Below, in pieces: positions 48,478 through 56,900 of a DNA stretch of 56,901 nt. Where the stretch lies: the NCBI RefSeq assembly GCF_016863175.1, contig NZ_BOOJ01000034.1, positions 1-56,901 on the forward strand, given 5' to 3'. Made by a program: the position numbers and the translations under genes. The notes beneath the pieces are model-generated. The model was not told the DNA's origin and searched no databases. It saw nothing but the letters and a program-made list of their open reading frames with translations. Numbering within the stretch: position 1 is the stretch's first letter; every line of letters starts with the position of its first letter. This stretch comes from Paraplanobispora siamensis. Its GTDB lineage: Bacteria > Actinomycetota > Actinomycetes > Streptosporangiales > Streptosporangiaceae.

Positions 48478-50865
48478 GTGGGGCTCTACGCTCCTGCTAT
48501 GCGTGCTTTATCCCGGGCGTTCGCCGCCCTCGCGGCCGTCGGCGTCACCGCCGCCGGCGTCGCGACCCTCACCACGACCCCGGCCCTGGCCGAGCCGGGC
48601 TCCGTCGTCGTCAGCCAGGTCTACGGCGGCGGCGGCAACAGCGGCGCCACCTTCGCCAACGACTTCGTGGAACTGTTCAACCGGAGCTCCGCGCCCGTGA
48701 CCCTGGACGGCTGGTCCGTCCAGTACGCCAGCGCCACCGGCACCGGCCCCTTCAGCGCCAACGCGGTCGCCCTGTCCGGCACCCTCGCGCCCGGTCAGTA
48801 CCACCTCGTCCAGCTCGCCGGCGGCGCCAACGGCGCCGCGCTGCCCGCGCCCGACACCACCGGCACGGCCAACATGAGCGGCAGCGCGGGCAAGGTCGCC
48901 CTGGTCCGCTCGGCAGAGGGACTGGCCTGCAACGGCGGCTCCCTGCCCTGCACCCCCGAGCAGACCGCGCTCATCGCCGACCTCGTGGGCTACGGCACCG
49001 CGAACTACTTCGAGGGCACCGCGGCCCCCGGCCTGTCGAACACCACCGCGGGCCTGCGCAAGGCCGGCGGCTGCACCGACACCGACGTCAACGGCTCCGA
49101 CATCGAGGCCGGCGCCCCGGCGCCCCGCAACCGGGCCACCGCCGCGGCGCCGTGCGGCGACGTCGAGCCCACGCCGACGCCCACGCCGACCGTCACCCCG
49201 ACGGTGACGCCGACCCCGACGCCGACGACCGCGCCGTGCGAGACCCCGGTCACCCACCAGATCGCCCAGGTCCAGGGCAGCGGCGACGCCAGCCCGCTGG
49301 CCGGCCGGACCGTCCGCGTCGAGGGCGTGGTGACCGCCGACTTCCAGGAGACGAACCAGCTCAGCGGGTTCTTCCTGCAGGACCCGACGCCCGACGCCGA
49401 CCCCGCCACCTCCGACGGGCTGTTCGCCTTCGCCCGGGCCTCCTTCAAGGACGTCAAGGCCGGTGACCGGGTCCTGGTCACCGGCAGGGTCGTGGAGTTC
49501 AACGGCTGGACCGAGCTGACCTCGGTCACCGCCGTGGACGTCTGCGGCACCGGCACGATCGCTCCGGTGAAGCAGAGCCTGCCGCGCGCCGAGGGGAAGA
49601 CCTTCGAGCCGGTCGAGAGCATGCTCGTCACCTTCCCCGAGGTGCTGAGCGTCAGCGACCACTACAACCTGGCCCGCTACGGCGAGATCAACCTCTCCTC
49701 CGAGGGCCGGATCTACCAGCCGACCGACCGTCCCGGCGTGGAGGCCGACCTGAACGCCCGCCGTACGCTCCTGGTGGACGACGGCTCGGGCGTGGAGAAC
49801 CCGCCGGTCACCCCGCACACCGACCCGCGCGTGGTCCGGCTGGGCGACACCACCCTCGGCGTCACCGGCGTGATGGGCTACGGGTTCGGCAAGTACCGCC
49901 TCCAGCCCACCAAGCCGATCTCCTTCCTGCGCACCAACCCGCGCCTGTCCAAGCCGTTCCCGGTGGTCGGCAACGTCACGGTGGCCAGCTTCAACACCCT
50001 GAACTGGTTCACCACCCTGGGTTCGCGCGGCGCGAGCAACGCCGAGGAGCAGCAGCGGCAGCTGACCAAGCTGGTCGCCGCGCTCAAGGGCATGGACGCC
50101 GACGTGGTCGGCCTGATGGAGGTCCAGAACAACGGCCAGACCGCCGTGCAGGCCCTGGTCGACGCGCTCAACGCCGAGGTCGGCGCGGGCACCTACGCGG
50201 CCCTGGCCCACCCCTACCCGGGCACCGACCTCATCCACGTCGCGATGATCTACAAGCCGGCCAAGGTCCAGCTCGTGGGCGCGGCCCAGTCCTCGACGGA
50301 CCCGGTCTTCCGGCGGCCCCCGCTGATCCAGACCTTCCGTCGCGTCCAGGGCGGCCAGCCGTTCACCGTCCTGGTCAACCACTACAAGTCGAAGGGCTGC
50401 GACGAGGACGCCACCGGCCCGGACGCCGACCAGGGCGACGGGCAGAGCTGCTACAACGGTGAGCGCGTCCGTCAGGCCCAGGCCACGCTCGGGCTGATCG
50501 AGAGCCTGGACCTGCCCAACCCGCTGGTGCTGGGCGACCTCAACGCCTACGGCGAGGAGGACCCGATCGACGTCCTGGAGGCCGGCGGCCTGACCAGCGT
50601 GACGAAGAGGTTCGTCCCCGCCCCGCTGCGCTACAGCTACCTGTTCGACGGCCAGGTCGGCGAGCTCGACCACGCCCTGGTCGGCAGGCAGCTGCTCAAG
50701 CGGGTGACCAGCGCGACCATCTGGCACATCAACTCCGACGAGCCCAGGGCGCTGGACTACAACATGGAGTTCAACCCGCCGGGCCTGTACAAGCCCGACG
50801 CGTTCCGCTCCTCCGACCACGACCCCGTGATCGTCGGCCTGACCATCCCCGGAGGCCGGGGCTGA
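48478..50865 (+). CDS. Secreted ExeM/NucH-family nuclease with lamin-tail domain
   Basis: About 795 residues. The signal peptide ends near TPALAEPG. A lamin-tail (LTD) domain follows (about 40-165, VVVSQVYGGGGNSGATFANDFVELFN), then a Pro-Thr linker, an OB-type domain of the ExeM/NucH kind (about 260-430) and an endonuclease/exonuclease/phosphatase domain (VASFNTLNWF, NHYKSKG, LGDLNAYGEEDP, SDHDPV). It degrades extracellular nucleic acid. The GTG at 48478 has AAGAGGA at ideal spacing; the ATG at 48499 is the alternative. A strong terminator follows at 50896-50928. Confidence 0.9.
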   Translation: MGLYAPAMRALSRAFAALAAVGVTAAGVATLTTTPALAEPGSVVVSQVYGGGGNSGATFANDFVELFNRSSAPVTLDGWSVQYASATGTGPFSANAVALSGTLAPGQYHLVQLAGGANGAALPAPDTTGTANMSGSAGKVALVRSAEGLACNGGSLPCTPEQTALIADLVGYGTANYFEGTAAPGLSNTTAGLRKAGGCTDTDVNGSDIEAGAPAPRNRATAAAPCGDVEPTPTPTPTVTPTVTPTPTPTTAPCETPVTHQIAQVQGSGDASPLAGRTVRVEGVVTADFQETNQLSGFFLQDPTPDADPATSDGLFAFARASFKDVKAGDRVLVTGRVVEFNGWTELTSVTAVDVCGTGTIAPVKQSLPRAEGKTFEPVESMLVTFPEVLSVSDHYNLARYGEINLSSEGRIYQPTDRPGVEADLNARRTLLVDDGSGVENPPVTPHTDPRVVRLGDTTLGVTGVMGYGFGKYRLQPTKPISFLRTNPRLSKPFPVVGNVTVASFNTLNWFTTLGSRGASNAEEQQRQLTKLVAALKGMDADVVGLMEVQNNGQTAVQALVDALNAEVGAGTYAALAHPYPGTDLIHVAMIYKPAKVQLVGAAQSSTDPVFRRPPLIQTFRRVQGGQPFTVLVNHYKSKGCDEDATGPDADQGDGQSCYNGERVRQAQATLGLIESLDLPNPLVLGDLNAYGEEDPIDVLEAGGLTSVTKRFVPAPLRYSYLFDGQVGELDHALVGRQLLKRVTSATIWHINSDEPRALDYNMEFNPPGLYKPDAFRSSDHDPVIVGLTIPGGRG

Positions 50866-50895
50866 CCGAGCCGCCCACGCGGCCGTGAACGCAAA

Positions 50896-50928
50896 GGACC
50901 CGCTCCGCCTCCGCGGCGGAGCGGGTCC
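50896..50928 (+). terminator. Strong hairpin terminator after the nuclease gene
   Basis: Perfect 14-bp arms GGACCCGCTCCGCC and GGCGGAGCGGGTCC with a 5-base loop lie 30 bases past the stop. Confidence 0.85.
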
Positions 50929-50944
50929 GTCGTTCTCCGGGCCG

Positions 50945-50972
50945 GGAGCCTCTCCCGGGCGGGCGAGGCTCC
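50945..50972 (-). terminator. Hairpin terminator for the minus-strand acidic-protein genes
   Basis: GGAGCCTC and GAGGCTCC pair around a 12-base loop, 42 bases past the stop of the 51015-51569 gene on the minus strand. Confidence 0.6.
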
Positions 50973-51014
50973 GGTCAGGCGGGTCGGTCCCCAGTCGGGC
51001 GGGAAGGCACCCGC

Positions 51015-51569
51015 TCAGACGGGCGGGCGGCCGGTCCCCTCGCCGGGCAGGTAGCCGCCGTCGCCCTCGTCGGTCCGGCCGGACCCCCCGTCGGGGTCGT
51101 CGACGTCGGAGTCCTTCCAGTCCATGTCGGCCCCGACGTGCCCCCCGGTGTCCGGGATCGTACGGTCCGGCAGGGGCCCGTCGTCGTCGGGACCGGTCTC
51201 CACCGGGCCCCTGGCCCGCCGGGCGTAGTCGGGGCCGCCCTCGGACTCGTCCGGGTCGAAGGGCATGCGGTGCGGCTCGGACGAGGCCGGGGTGTGGCCC
51301 TCGATCTCGTCCGTCCTGGCGCCCACCGACTTCTCGTCCGAGCCGGCGATCTCCGGGCGCTCGTCGTCGCGGCCGGTCATGTTCCCCATGGGCTCGGACC
51401 AGCCGCTCTTGGGCGCGGCGTCGTCGTCGGGATCGCCGCCCGGCTTGGCGTTGGACCCGCGGATCGACGCCGGGCCTACGTCGCCGCCCATGTTGTGCAG
51501 CTCGGGATCGAACGTGGTCCCCTTCAGCTGCTCTCTCTCCTTCTCCTTCTCCCGCTCCTTCTGGTTCAC
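51015..51569 (-). CDS. Acidic, probably disordered protein of unknown function
   Basis: The 184-residue protein has a highly charged start (NQKEREKEKEREQLKGTTFDPEL) and the rest is Asp/Gly/Pro-rich without hydrophobic core segments, so it is probably intrinsically disordered. The GTG at 51569 has AGGAGAGGAG upstream. It lies 58 bases downstream of another acidic protein gene and is probably in the same operon. Composition recalls small actinobacterial stress proteins; I assign no function. Confidence 0.75.
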   Translation of the reverse strand: MNQKEREKEKEREQLKGTTFDPELHNMGGDVGPASIRGSNAKPGGDPDDDAAPKSGWSEPMGNMTGRDDERPEIAGSDEKSVGARTDEIEGHTPASSEPHRMPFDPDESEGGPDYARRARGPVETGPDDDGPLPDRTIPDTGGHVGADMDWKDSDVDDPDGGSGRTDEGDGGYLPGEGTGRPPV

Positions 51570-51627
51570 CGCGTTCTCCTCTCCTCTGACGGGTCCTGCG
51601 ACGGGGCCGGCACGGGCTCCGGGTCGC

Positions 51628-52212
51628 TCACTCGGGCTCCACCCGCATGGCGGCCTCCTCGGCCGTGTAGCCGCCCATGTCGGGCCCCACCTCGCGGGCG
51701 ACCAGATCGGGCTCGGCGTCCTCATGGGCACCCTCGTCTGGGGCCACCAGCCGCCCGGCGGGGCGCGGGTCGTCCCAGACGGCACCCGACGGCTCCTCGG
51801 GCTGGGCCAGCCACGGCGGGTCGAGGTCGTCACTCTCCTCGAAACCGGTGTCGAGGTCGGAGCCCACCCCCAGACCGCTCTCCTCCGTCACGCGCGACTC
51901 CGGGCCGGAGTCACTCAGCTCCAGGTCATCCCTGTCGTCACTCATCCGGCCGGTCCTCTGCTCGGGATCGACCCCGAACATCGCCTGCTCCTCGGGCACC
52001 TCACGGCGGACGCGGCCCTCCAGCGACTCACCCTGGATCTGTTCGTCGACGGTGGTGCCGAAATCGTCCATGGCCATGGGACGGTCACCGGGGAGCGGAG
52101 CCTCCTGCGGGTCCACCGCCCACTGCTGCTGCGGGGTGCCGTCCTGAAGGTCCGGAATCCCCGCATCCTCAAGGCGCGAATGCGGATCGTGCTCCGGTAT
52201 GTTCTCAGTCAT
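51628..52212 (-). CDS. DUF5709-like acidic protein
   Basis: The 194-residue acidic protein contains TTVDEQIQGESLEGRVRREVPEE and ends GYTAEEAAMRVE, features of the actinobacterial DUF5709 family. No membrane or signal segment is seen. The ATG at 52212 has AGGAG upstream. It is probably the first gene of a two-gene operon with the 184-residue acidic protein, divergent from the phosphatase gene. The family function is unknown. Confidence 0.78.
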   Translation of the reverse strand: MTENIPEHDPHSRLEDAGIPDLQDGTPQQQWAVDPQEAPLPGDRPMAMDDFGTTVDEQIQGESLEGRVRREVPEEQAMFGVDPEQRTGRMSDDRDDLELSDSGPESRVTEESGLGVGSDLDTGFEESDDLDPPWLAQPEEPSGAVWDDPRPAGRLVAPDEGAHEDAEPDLVAREVGPDMGGYTAEEAAMRVEPE

Positions 52213-52340
52213 CACCACTCCTAGCTGGGCTTCCCCTTCCCCACCCCGTTTCCCTGCCGTTGGGGGACATAACAAATCCGGGAAGAACACCTGCCCGCGC
52301 GGGTGAAGACACGACGGCCGGATTCAATGACAATCGCCGC

Positions 52341-52796
52341 ATGGCAGACTCCCTCCTCAATGCGGTTCAGATTCCCGACGGCACATGGATCCGCGGCCGC
52401 GGACTGCGCGACCCGACCCCCATCGGCCCCGTTCCCGACTTCGCGCTCTATCTCGGGCTGTCCCGGCTCCGCGACCGCCACGAGGCCAAGCTGCTGTGGC
52501 CGCACGAATGGACCCGCTGGCCCGACTACATGCTTCCGCTGGACTGGAACGAGACCGCCCTGGCCATCGTCCGCCTGTACGAGCGCGCGCGCTCGGGCGA
52601 GGCCGTCGAGGTCGCCTGCAAGGGCGGCGTCGGCCGTACCGGCACGGTCATCTCCTGCATGACGATCCTGGCGGGCCTGCCGTCCCATCTGGCCGTCAGG
52701 TGGACGCGCAGGTACTACAACCCCCGGGCGGTCGAGACGCCCTGGCAGCGCCGGTGGGTGGCCTGGTTCGCCACCCATCACCCGCCGGTGCCGTGA
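52341..52796 (+). CDS. Small protein-tyrosine-phosphatase-like protein
   Basis: The 151-residue protein has the CX5R phosphate loop ACKGGVGRTG (Cys93, Arg99), placing it in the PTP/dual-specificity superfamily. Upstream, WPHEWTRWPDYMLPLDW takes the place of the usual general-acid loop. It ends in WQRRWVAWFA. The substrate could be a phosphoprotein or phosphoinositide-like molecule; unknown. No good ribosome-binding site precedes the ATG at 52341, so it may be leaderless or start elsewhere. Confidence 0.82.
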   Translation: MADSLLNAVQIPDGTWIRGRGLRDPTPIGPVPDFALYLGLSRLRDRHEAKLLWPHEWTRWPDYMLPLDWNETALAIVRLYERARSGEAVEVACKGGVGRTGTVISCMTILAGLPSHLAVRWTRRYYNPRAVETPWQRRWVAWFATHHPPVP

Positions 52797-52850
52797 ATCC
52801 GCGCCGGACCCGCGCTGAGGTCGTGCGTTTTGGCCGGGGGCGCAGGGGAT

Positions 52851-52876
52851 GGAATGCTCGACAGGGGTACGGGGTT
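52851..52876 (+). promoter_or_regulatory. SigR-type promoter (GGAAT-N18-GTT) of thioredoxin
   Basis: GGAAT (52851-52855) and GTT (52874-52876) are separated by exactly 18 bases, the published consensus of the disulfide-stress sigma factor SigR in Streptomyces, whose regulon includes thioredoxins. It lies 38 bases before the trxA GTG. Confidence 0.75.
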
Positions 52877-52914
52877 ATGCGAGCCGTACAGAGTCGAGGA
52901 AAGAGGAGCCACTA

Positions 52915-53283
52915 GTGGCGACCATCGCGGTAACCGAGGACAACTTCAACGAGATCGCCGATCAGGGGATCGTCCTGCTGGACTTCTGGGCGGCCTGGTG
53001 CGGGCCGTGCCGGACGTTCGGCCCCATCTTCGAGAAGGCCTCCGAGAAGCACCAGGACATCACGTTCGGCAAGATCGACACTGAGGCCGAGCAGGCGCTG
53101 TCCCAGGGGTTCGAGATCACCTCGATCCCGACCGTCATGGCCATCCGTGACGGCATCGTCGTCTTCGCCCAGCCCGGGGCGCTGCCCGAGCCGGCTCTGG
53201 AGGACCTGATCAGGCAGGTCCGGGCCCTCGACATGGACGCGATCCGCACCGAGCTCGCCAACGAGATGGGCGCCCAGAACTAA
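52915..53283 (+). CDS. trxA: Thioredoxin
   Basis: The 122-residue cytoplasmic disulfide reductant has active site WCGPC (Cys29, Cys32) and cis-Pro in SIPTVMAI. It starts with GTG, preceded by AAGAGGAG. A C-terminal tail of about 15 residues (DMDAIRTELANEMGAQN) extends past the usual end. No thioredoxin reductase is adjacent. The SigR-type promoter predicts induction by thiol oxidation. Confidence 0.95.
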   Translation: MATIAVTEDNFNEIADQGIVLLDFWAAWCGPCRTFGPIFEKASEKHQDITFGKIDTEAEQALSQGFEITSIPTVMAIRDGIVVFAQPGALPEPALEDLIRQVRALDMDAIRTELANEMGAQN

Positions 53284-53349
53284 GCCCGGAACCACGCAGG
53301 GGACGCGGCCGGCGGGGCGCCGGGCAGACCGGCGCCATGGCCGGGCCCC

Positions 53350-53402
53350 GTCCGGGGCTCCGGGCTTTCCGCGTGAGACTCGGAAAGCCCGAAACTCCGG
53401 AC
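53350..53402. terminator. Bidirectional nested hairpin between trxA and DAHP synthase
   Basis: CGGGCTTTCCG/CGGAAAGCCCG (53361-53371, 53381-53391) lies inside GTCCGG/CCGGAC (53350-53355, 53397-53402). It serves both convergent genes. Confidence 0.85.
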
Positions 53403-53420
53403 GGAACCGGAAAATCCAGC

Positions 53421-54752
53421 TCAGACCGAGCGGTAGAGCTCGGCGACGCGGAAGGCGAGATCCAGCGACTGGCTCCGGTTGAGCCGGGGGTCGCAGGCGG
53501 TCTCGTAGCGCAGCGCCAGGTCGTCCTCGACGATCTCCCGGCCGCCGCCCACGCACTCGGTGACGTCGTCACCGGTGAACTCGATGTGGATGCCGCCGGG
53601 GTGGGTGCCCAGCGCGCGGTGCACCTCGAAGAAGCCGGCCACCTCGTTCAGCACGTCGTCCAGGCGGCGGGTCTTGTGGCCGCTGGGAGCCTCGAAGGTG
53701 TTGCCGTGCATCGGGTCGCAGATCCAGGCCACCTGAGCGCCGCTGGCCGTGACCTTCTCCACCAGCGAGGGCAGGTGGTCGCGGATCTTCGAGGCGCCCA
53801 TGCGGGTGATGAAGGTCAGCCGGCCCGCCTCGTTGTCCGGGTTCAGCTTCTCGACCAGCGCGAGGGCGTCCTCGGGGGTGGTCGTCGGGCCGAGCTTCAC
53901 GCCGATCGGGTTGCGGATTCCGGCGAAGAACTCCACGTGCGCCTGGTCGAGCTGGCGGGTGCGCTCGCCGATCCAGACCATGTGCGCCGACACGTCGTAC
54001 GGCAGGCCGGTGCGGGAGTCGATCCGGGTCAGGGCCTGGTCGTAGTCCAGGATGAGCGCCTCGTGGGAGGAGTAGAACTCCACGGTGTGGAACTCCTCCG
54101 GGTCGGCCCCGCAGGCGCGCATGAACGCCAGCGCCTGGTCGATCTCGCGGGCCAGCTGCTCGTAGCGCTTGCCCGCCGGGGACTCGGCCACGAAGTCCTG
54201 GTTCCAGGCGTGCACCTGGCGCAGGTCGGCGTAACCGCCCTTGGTGAAGGCGCGGATCAGGTTCAGCGTCACCGCGGAGGAGTGGTAGGCGCGCAGCAGC
54301 CGCCACGGGTCGGGGATGCGGGCCTCGGGGGTGAACTCCAGGCCGTTGACCATGTCGCCGCGGTAGGCGGGCAGCTCCACGCCCTCGCGGATCTCGGTGC
54401 CCTTGGATCGGGGCTTGGCGAACTGCCCGGCCATCCGGCCGATCTTCACCACCGGCACCTTCGCGGCGTAGGTGAGCACGATCGCCATCTGCAGCAGCGT
54501 CTTGAGCTTGTTGCGCACGGCGTCGGCGGTGGCCCCGGCGAACGTCTCGGCGCAGTCACCGCCCTGCAGCACGAAGGCCTCGCCCCGCGCCACCGCCGCC
54601 AGTTCGGCCTTGAGGTTGTCGCACTCCCCGGCGAAGACGAGGGGAGGCAGGCCGCTCAGCTCGGCGACGACCTTCTCGAGCTCGCCGCGGTCGGGCCAGT
54701 CGGGCTGCTGCGCAGCGGGCAGCCGCCGCCAGGAATCGAGGTTGATGCTCAC
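53421..54752 (-). CDS. aroG: 3-deoxy-7-phosphoheptulonate synthase, class II
   Basis: The 443-residue enzyme condenses phosphoenolpyruvate and erythrose-4-phosphate, the first shikimate step. Class II (plant/actinobacterial) features are QQPDWPD near the start, FVLQGGDCAETF, KIGRMAGQFAKPRS, YRGDMVNG, TRIGERT-like WIGERTRQLD and CDPMHGNT. The length is typical. It is monocistronic, and I find no Trp-rich leader peptide before its ATG on the minus strand. It converges on trxA. Confidence 0.95.
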   Translation of the reverse strand: MSINLDSWRRLPAAQQPDWPDRGELEKVVAELSGLPPLVFAGECDNLKAELAAVARGEAFVLQGGDCAETFAGATADAVRNKLKTLLQMAIVLTYAAKVPVVKIGRMAGQFAKPRSKGTEIREGVELPAYRGDMVNGLEFTPEARIPDPWRLLRAYHSSAVTLNLIRAFTKGGYADLRQVHAWNQDFVAESPAGKRYEQLAREIDQALAFMRACGADPEEFHTVEFYSSHEALILDYDQALTRIDSRTGLPYDVSAHMVWIGERTRQLDQAHVEFFAGIRNPIGVKLGPTTTPEDALALVEKLNPDNEAGRLTFITRMGASKIRDHLPSLVEKVTASGAQVAWICDPMHGNTFEAPSGHKTRRLDDVLNEVAGFFEVHRALGTHPGGIHIEFTGDDVTECVGGGREIVEDDLALRYETACDPRLNRSQSLDLAFRVAELYRSV

Positions 54753-54865
54753 GGTATGACAGGCTATTGCACCTGGCCCGGCGAACTTACCCCTATGTCC
54801 ACCTATTGAGAACGTCTTTTTCCCTGGTGAGACTCCGCCGGGCGCTTCACGGACCCCGGCACGCG

Positions 54866-56107
54866 TTAGGGGTGGGCGGCCGTGACGGGTGTCCGCACGT
54901 GCTCGGGGCGCACGCCCAGGCCGATGAACCGGCGCACCAGGGGGGCGACCACCGGCAGGCGGGAGACGTCGCGCGGGAACCGTACCGGCTCGGCGACCCC
55001 GCGGAGAGTCGGGCGGATCAGCCGGTTCTGGACCACACGCTGGGCGAACTGGGTGATCACCGTCGGCGGGGTGCGCCGCCGCTGGACCCGGGCCAGCAGC
55101 GACTCCGGGATCTCCCCGCCGGCCAGCAGCGGCCCGGCCAGCAGGTTGGCGGCGGCCACCGCGTCCTGCACCGCCAGGTTGATGCCGACACCGAAGATCG
55201 GGGACATGGCGTGCGCGGCGTCGCCGATGACCAGCAGGCCCGGCCGGTGCCAGCGGCGCAGCCGGTTGAGCGCCACCGACAGCACGCTGACGTCGCCGAA
55301 GTCCTCGATCAGCCGGACACGGTCGCCGAGGAAGGGCAGCATCCGTGCCACCGGCTCGCGCAACGCCTCGACGCCCCGGCCCTTCAGGGCCTCGAAGCCG
55401 CCCTTGGGGATGACGTAGGCGAGCTGCCAGTAGCTCTCCCGGTTGATCGCCACCATCAGGTGGCCGGTGGAGACCCGCAGGAACGTCTCGCCGGTGTCAC
55501 CGGGCTCGCGGGGCAGCCGGAACCAGGCCACGTCCATCGGGGCGCCGTGCTCGACCGGCACCAGCCCGGCGGCCCGGCGCACGTCGGAGTGGCGGCCGTC
55601 GGCGGCCACGGTGAGGGCGGCCCGTATCTCGCGCTCTTGTGGAGCATGACCCGGAGCGCCGCCCGAGGTGTCGCGGTAGCGGACGCCGCGCACCGCGTCG
55701 CCCTCCCGGATCACCCCGGTCACCTCGGCGTTCATGACGAGCCGGAAGCCGGGGTAACGGGCGGCGGCGGTGGTCACCAGGTTCAGGAAGTCCCACTGCG
55801 GGACGAAGGCGATGTAGGGGTAGCGGCTGCCGAGCCCGGACAGGTCGGCCAGGGGGATCTCGGCGTCGTCGGTGCGGATCGACATGCGGTGCGCCTTGCG
55901 GTGGGGGAGCCGGTGGAACTCCCCGGCCAGGCCGAGCTCGTCGAGGACCTCCAGGGTCGAGGGGTGGATCGTGTCGCCGCGGAAGTCGCGCAGGAAGTCG
56001 GCGTGCTTCTCCAGCAGCGTCACCGGGACACCGGAACGGGCCAGCAGCAGCGCGAGCACGGCCCCCGCCGGGCCGCCCCCGGCGATCACGCATCTGTTCT
56101 CAGTCAT
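54866..56107 (-). CDS. FAD-dependent monooxygenase (aromatic hydroxylase type)
   Basis: The 413-residue flavoprotein has an N-terminal dinucleotide-binding motif (VIAGGGPAGAVLALLLARSG), a conserved mid-motif (VAADGRHSDVRRAAG) and the second FAD motif GDAAHAMSPIFGVGINLAVQDA, as in PHBH-type hydroxylases. The substrate is unknown. It carries a C-terminal segment beyond the FAD domain (RRRTPPTVITQFAQRVVQN). Its ATG lies in one arm of an AT-rich inverted repeat (56105-56130). It is divergent from a GNAT gene, which starts 109 bases away. Confidence 0.9.
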   Translation of the reverse strand: MTENRCVIAGGGPAGAVLALLLARSGVPVTLLEKHADFLRDFRGDTIHPSTLEVLDELGLAGEFHRLPHRKAHRMSIRTDDAEIPLADLSGLGSRYPYIAFVPQWDFLNLVTTAAARYPGFRLVMNAEVTGVIREGDAVRGVRYRDTSGGAPGHAPQEREIRAALTVAADGRHSDVRRAAGLVPVEHGAPMDVAWFRLPREPGDTGETFLRVSTGHLMVAINRESYWQLAYVIPKGGFEALKGRGVEALREPVARMLPFLGDRVRLIEDFGDVSVLSVALNRLRRWHRPGLLVIGDAAHAMSPIFGVGINLAVQDAVAAANLLAGPLLAGGEIPESLLARVQRRRTPPTVITQFAQRVVQNRLIRPTLRGVAEPVRFPRDVSRLPVVAPLVRRFIGLGVRPEHVRTPVTAAHP

Positions 56108-56130
56108 AATTCATCACCCATTGAATTATG
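56105..56130. promoter_or_regulatory. AT-rich inverted repeat spanning the monooxygenase start codon
   Basis: Perfect 9-bp arms CATAATTCA and TGAATTATG with an 8-base spacer. On the minus strand one arm includes the ATG start, the spacer and inner arm contain the GGGTGATG ribosome-binding region, and the other arm offers a CATAAT -10-like box. It could be an operator or an RNA hairpin that hides the start. Confidence 0.65.
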
Positions 56131-56215
56131 GCACGATCCGGTGAAGCGGGGAAGCCTCCCGGATCCGTCTGGCGGGTGACGTGGGGGCGGCCGGAGGTGC
56201 GGGAGAGTGTCCGGC

Positions 56216-56749
56216 ATGACCGTCTATGAAACCGAGCGCCTGATCGTCCGCGAGTGGACCGCCGCCCCGGACGACCTCGACCGGATGACCGACATCTACA
56301 CGCGCGAGGAGGTGACCCGCTGGCTGCCGCCCTTCGAGTTCGACGCGGTTAGGGCGGTGGAGGGCTGGCACGCCTTCCACGAGGGGGACCGCCGGTACGG
56401 TTCCTGGGCGGTGCAGGTGCGCGACAGCGGGATCGCCGCGGGGACCGTGCTGTTCCGGCCGATCCCCGGCGGGGACGGAGAGGTGGAGGTGGGCTGGCAT
56501 CTGCACCCCGACTCCTGGGGCAGGGGGTACGCCACCGAGGCGGCCAGGGGGGCGGTGGAGCGCGGCTTCGCCTCCGGGCTGGAGGAGGTGTACGCCCTGG
56601 TGAAGCCGGACAACGCGGCCTCCAGGGCGGTGTGCCGCAGGCTCGGCATGACCTCGCTCGGCAGGACCCGCCGCTTCTTCGACCTGGAGTCCGAGATGTT
56701 CCGCCTGCGCGGGGACGGCGGGGACAACAAGGACGGCGAGGACGGCTGA
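56216..56749 (+). CDS. GNAT-family N-acetyltransferase
   Basis: The 177-residue protein has a RimJ/RimL-type GNAT fold: ETERLIVREWTAAPDDLDRM at the start, EVGWHLHPDSWGRGYATEAARGAV with the acetyl-CoA-binding R/Q-x-x-G-x-G/A pattern, and KPDNAASRAVCRRLGMTSLGRTRRF near the end. It acetylates a protein N-terminus or a small molecule; the substrate is unknown. The ATG at 56216 is preferred over the GTG at 56207, which sits on the ribosome-binding site. The last residues are Gly/Asp-rich. Confidence 0.88.
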   Translation: MTVYETERLIVREWTAAPDDLDRMTDIYTREEVTRWLPPFEFDAVRAVEGWHAFHEGDRRYGSWAVQVRDSGIAAGTVLFRPIPGGDGEVEVGWHLHPDSWGRGYATEAARGAVERGFASGLEEVYALVKPDNAASRAVCRRLGMTSLGRTRRFFDLESEMFRLRGDGGDNKDGEDG

Positions 56750-56810
56750 GACCCGGCGCCCGGCCCCGGCGGACCTCAGGTCCCCGCGGGACTCCAGGCC
56801 CCGGCTGAGC

Positions 56811-56900
56811 CGCGGGACTCGGCAGGGCCACGGGACTCGGCAGGGCCACGGGACTCGGCAGGGCCACGGGACTCGGCAGGGCCACGGGACTCGGCAGGGC
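56811..56900. repeat. 18-bp tandem repeat at the window edge
   Basis: Five copies of an 18-base unit (CACGGGACTCGGCAGGGC, first copy with one change) run to the end of the window, so the true copy number is unknown. Read on the minus strand they would code (ALPSPV)n, so they may be the disordered end of a gene lying beyond the window; no start or stop can be fixed. Confidence 0.85.

Noticed and set aside
47025-49466. Plus-strand frame of 813 codons across the pentapeptide and nuclease genes
   Set aside because: It crosses a divergent promoter region and lacks any domain; the minus-strand pentapeptide protein and the nuclease in another frame are convincing.
54753-54809. Short plus-strand frame with Trp, Cys and Tyr (MTGYCTWPGELTPMSTY) beside DAHP synthase, as an aromatic-amino-acid leader peptide
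   Set aside because: It is on the strand opposite to the DAHP synthase gene, so it cannot be in that transcript's leader.
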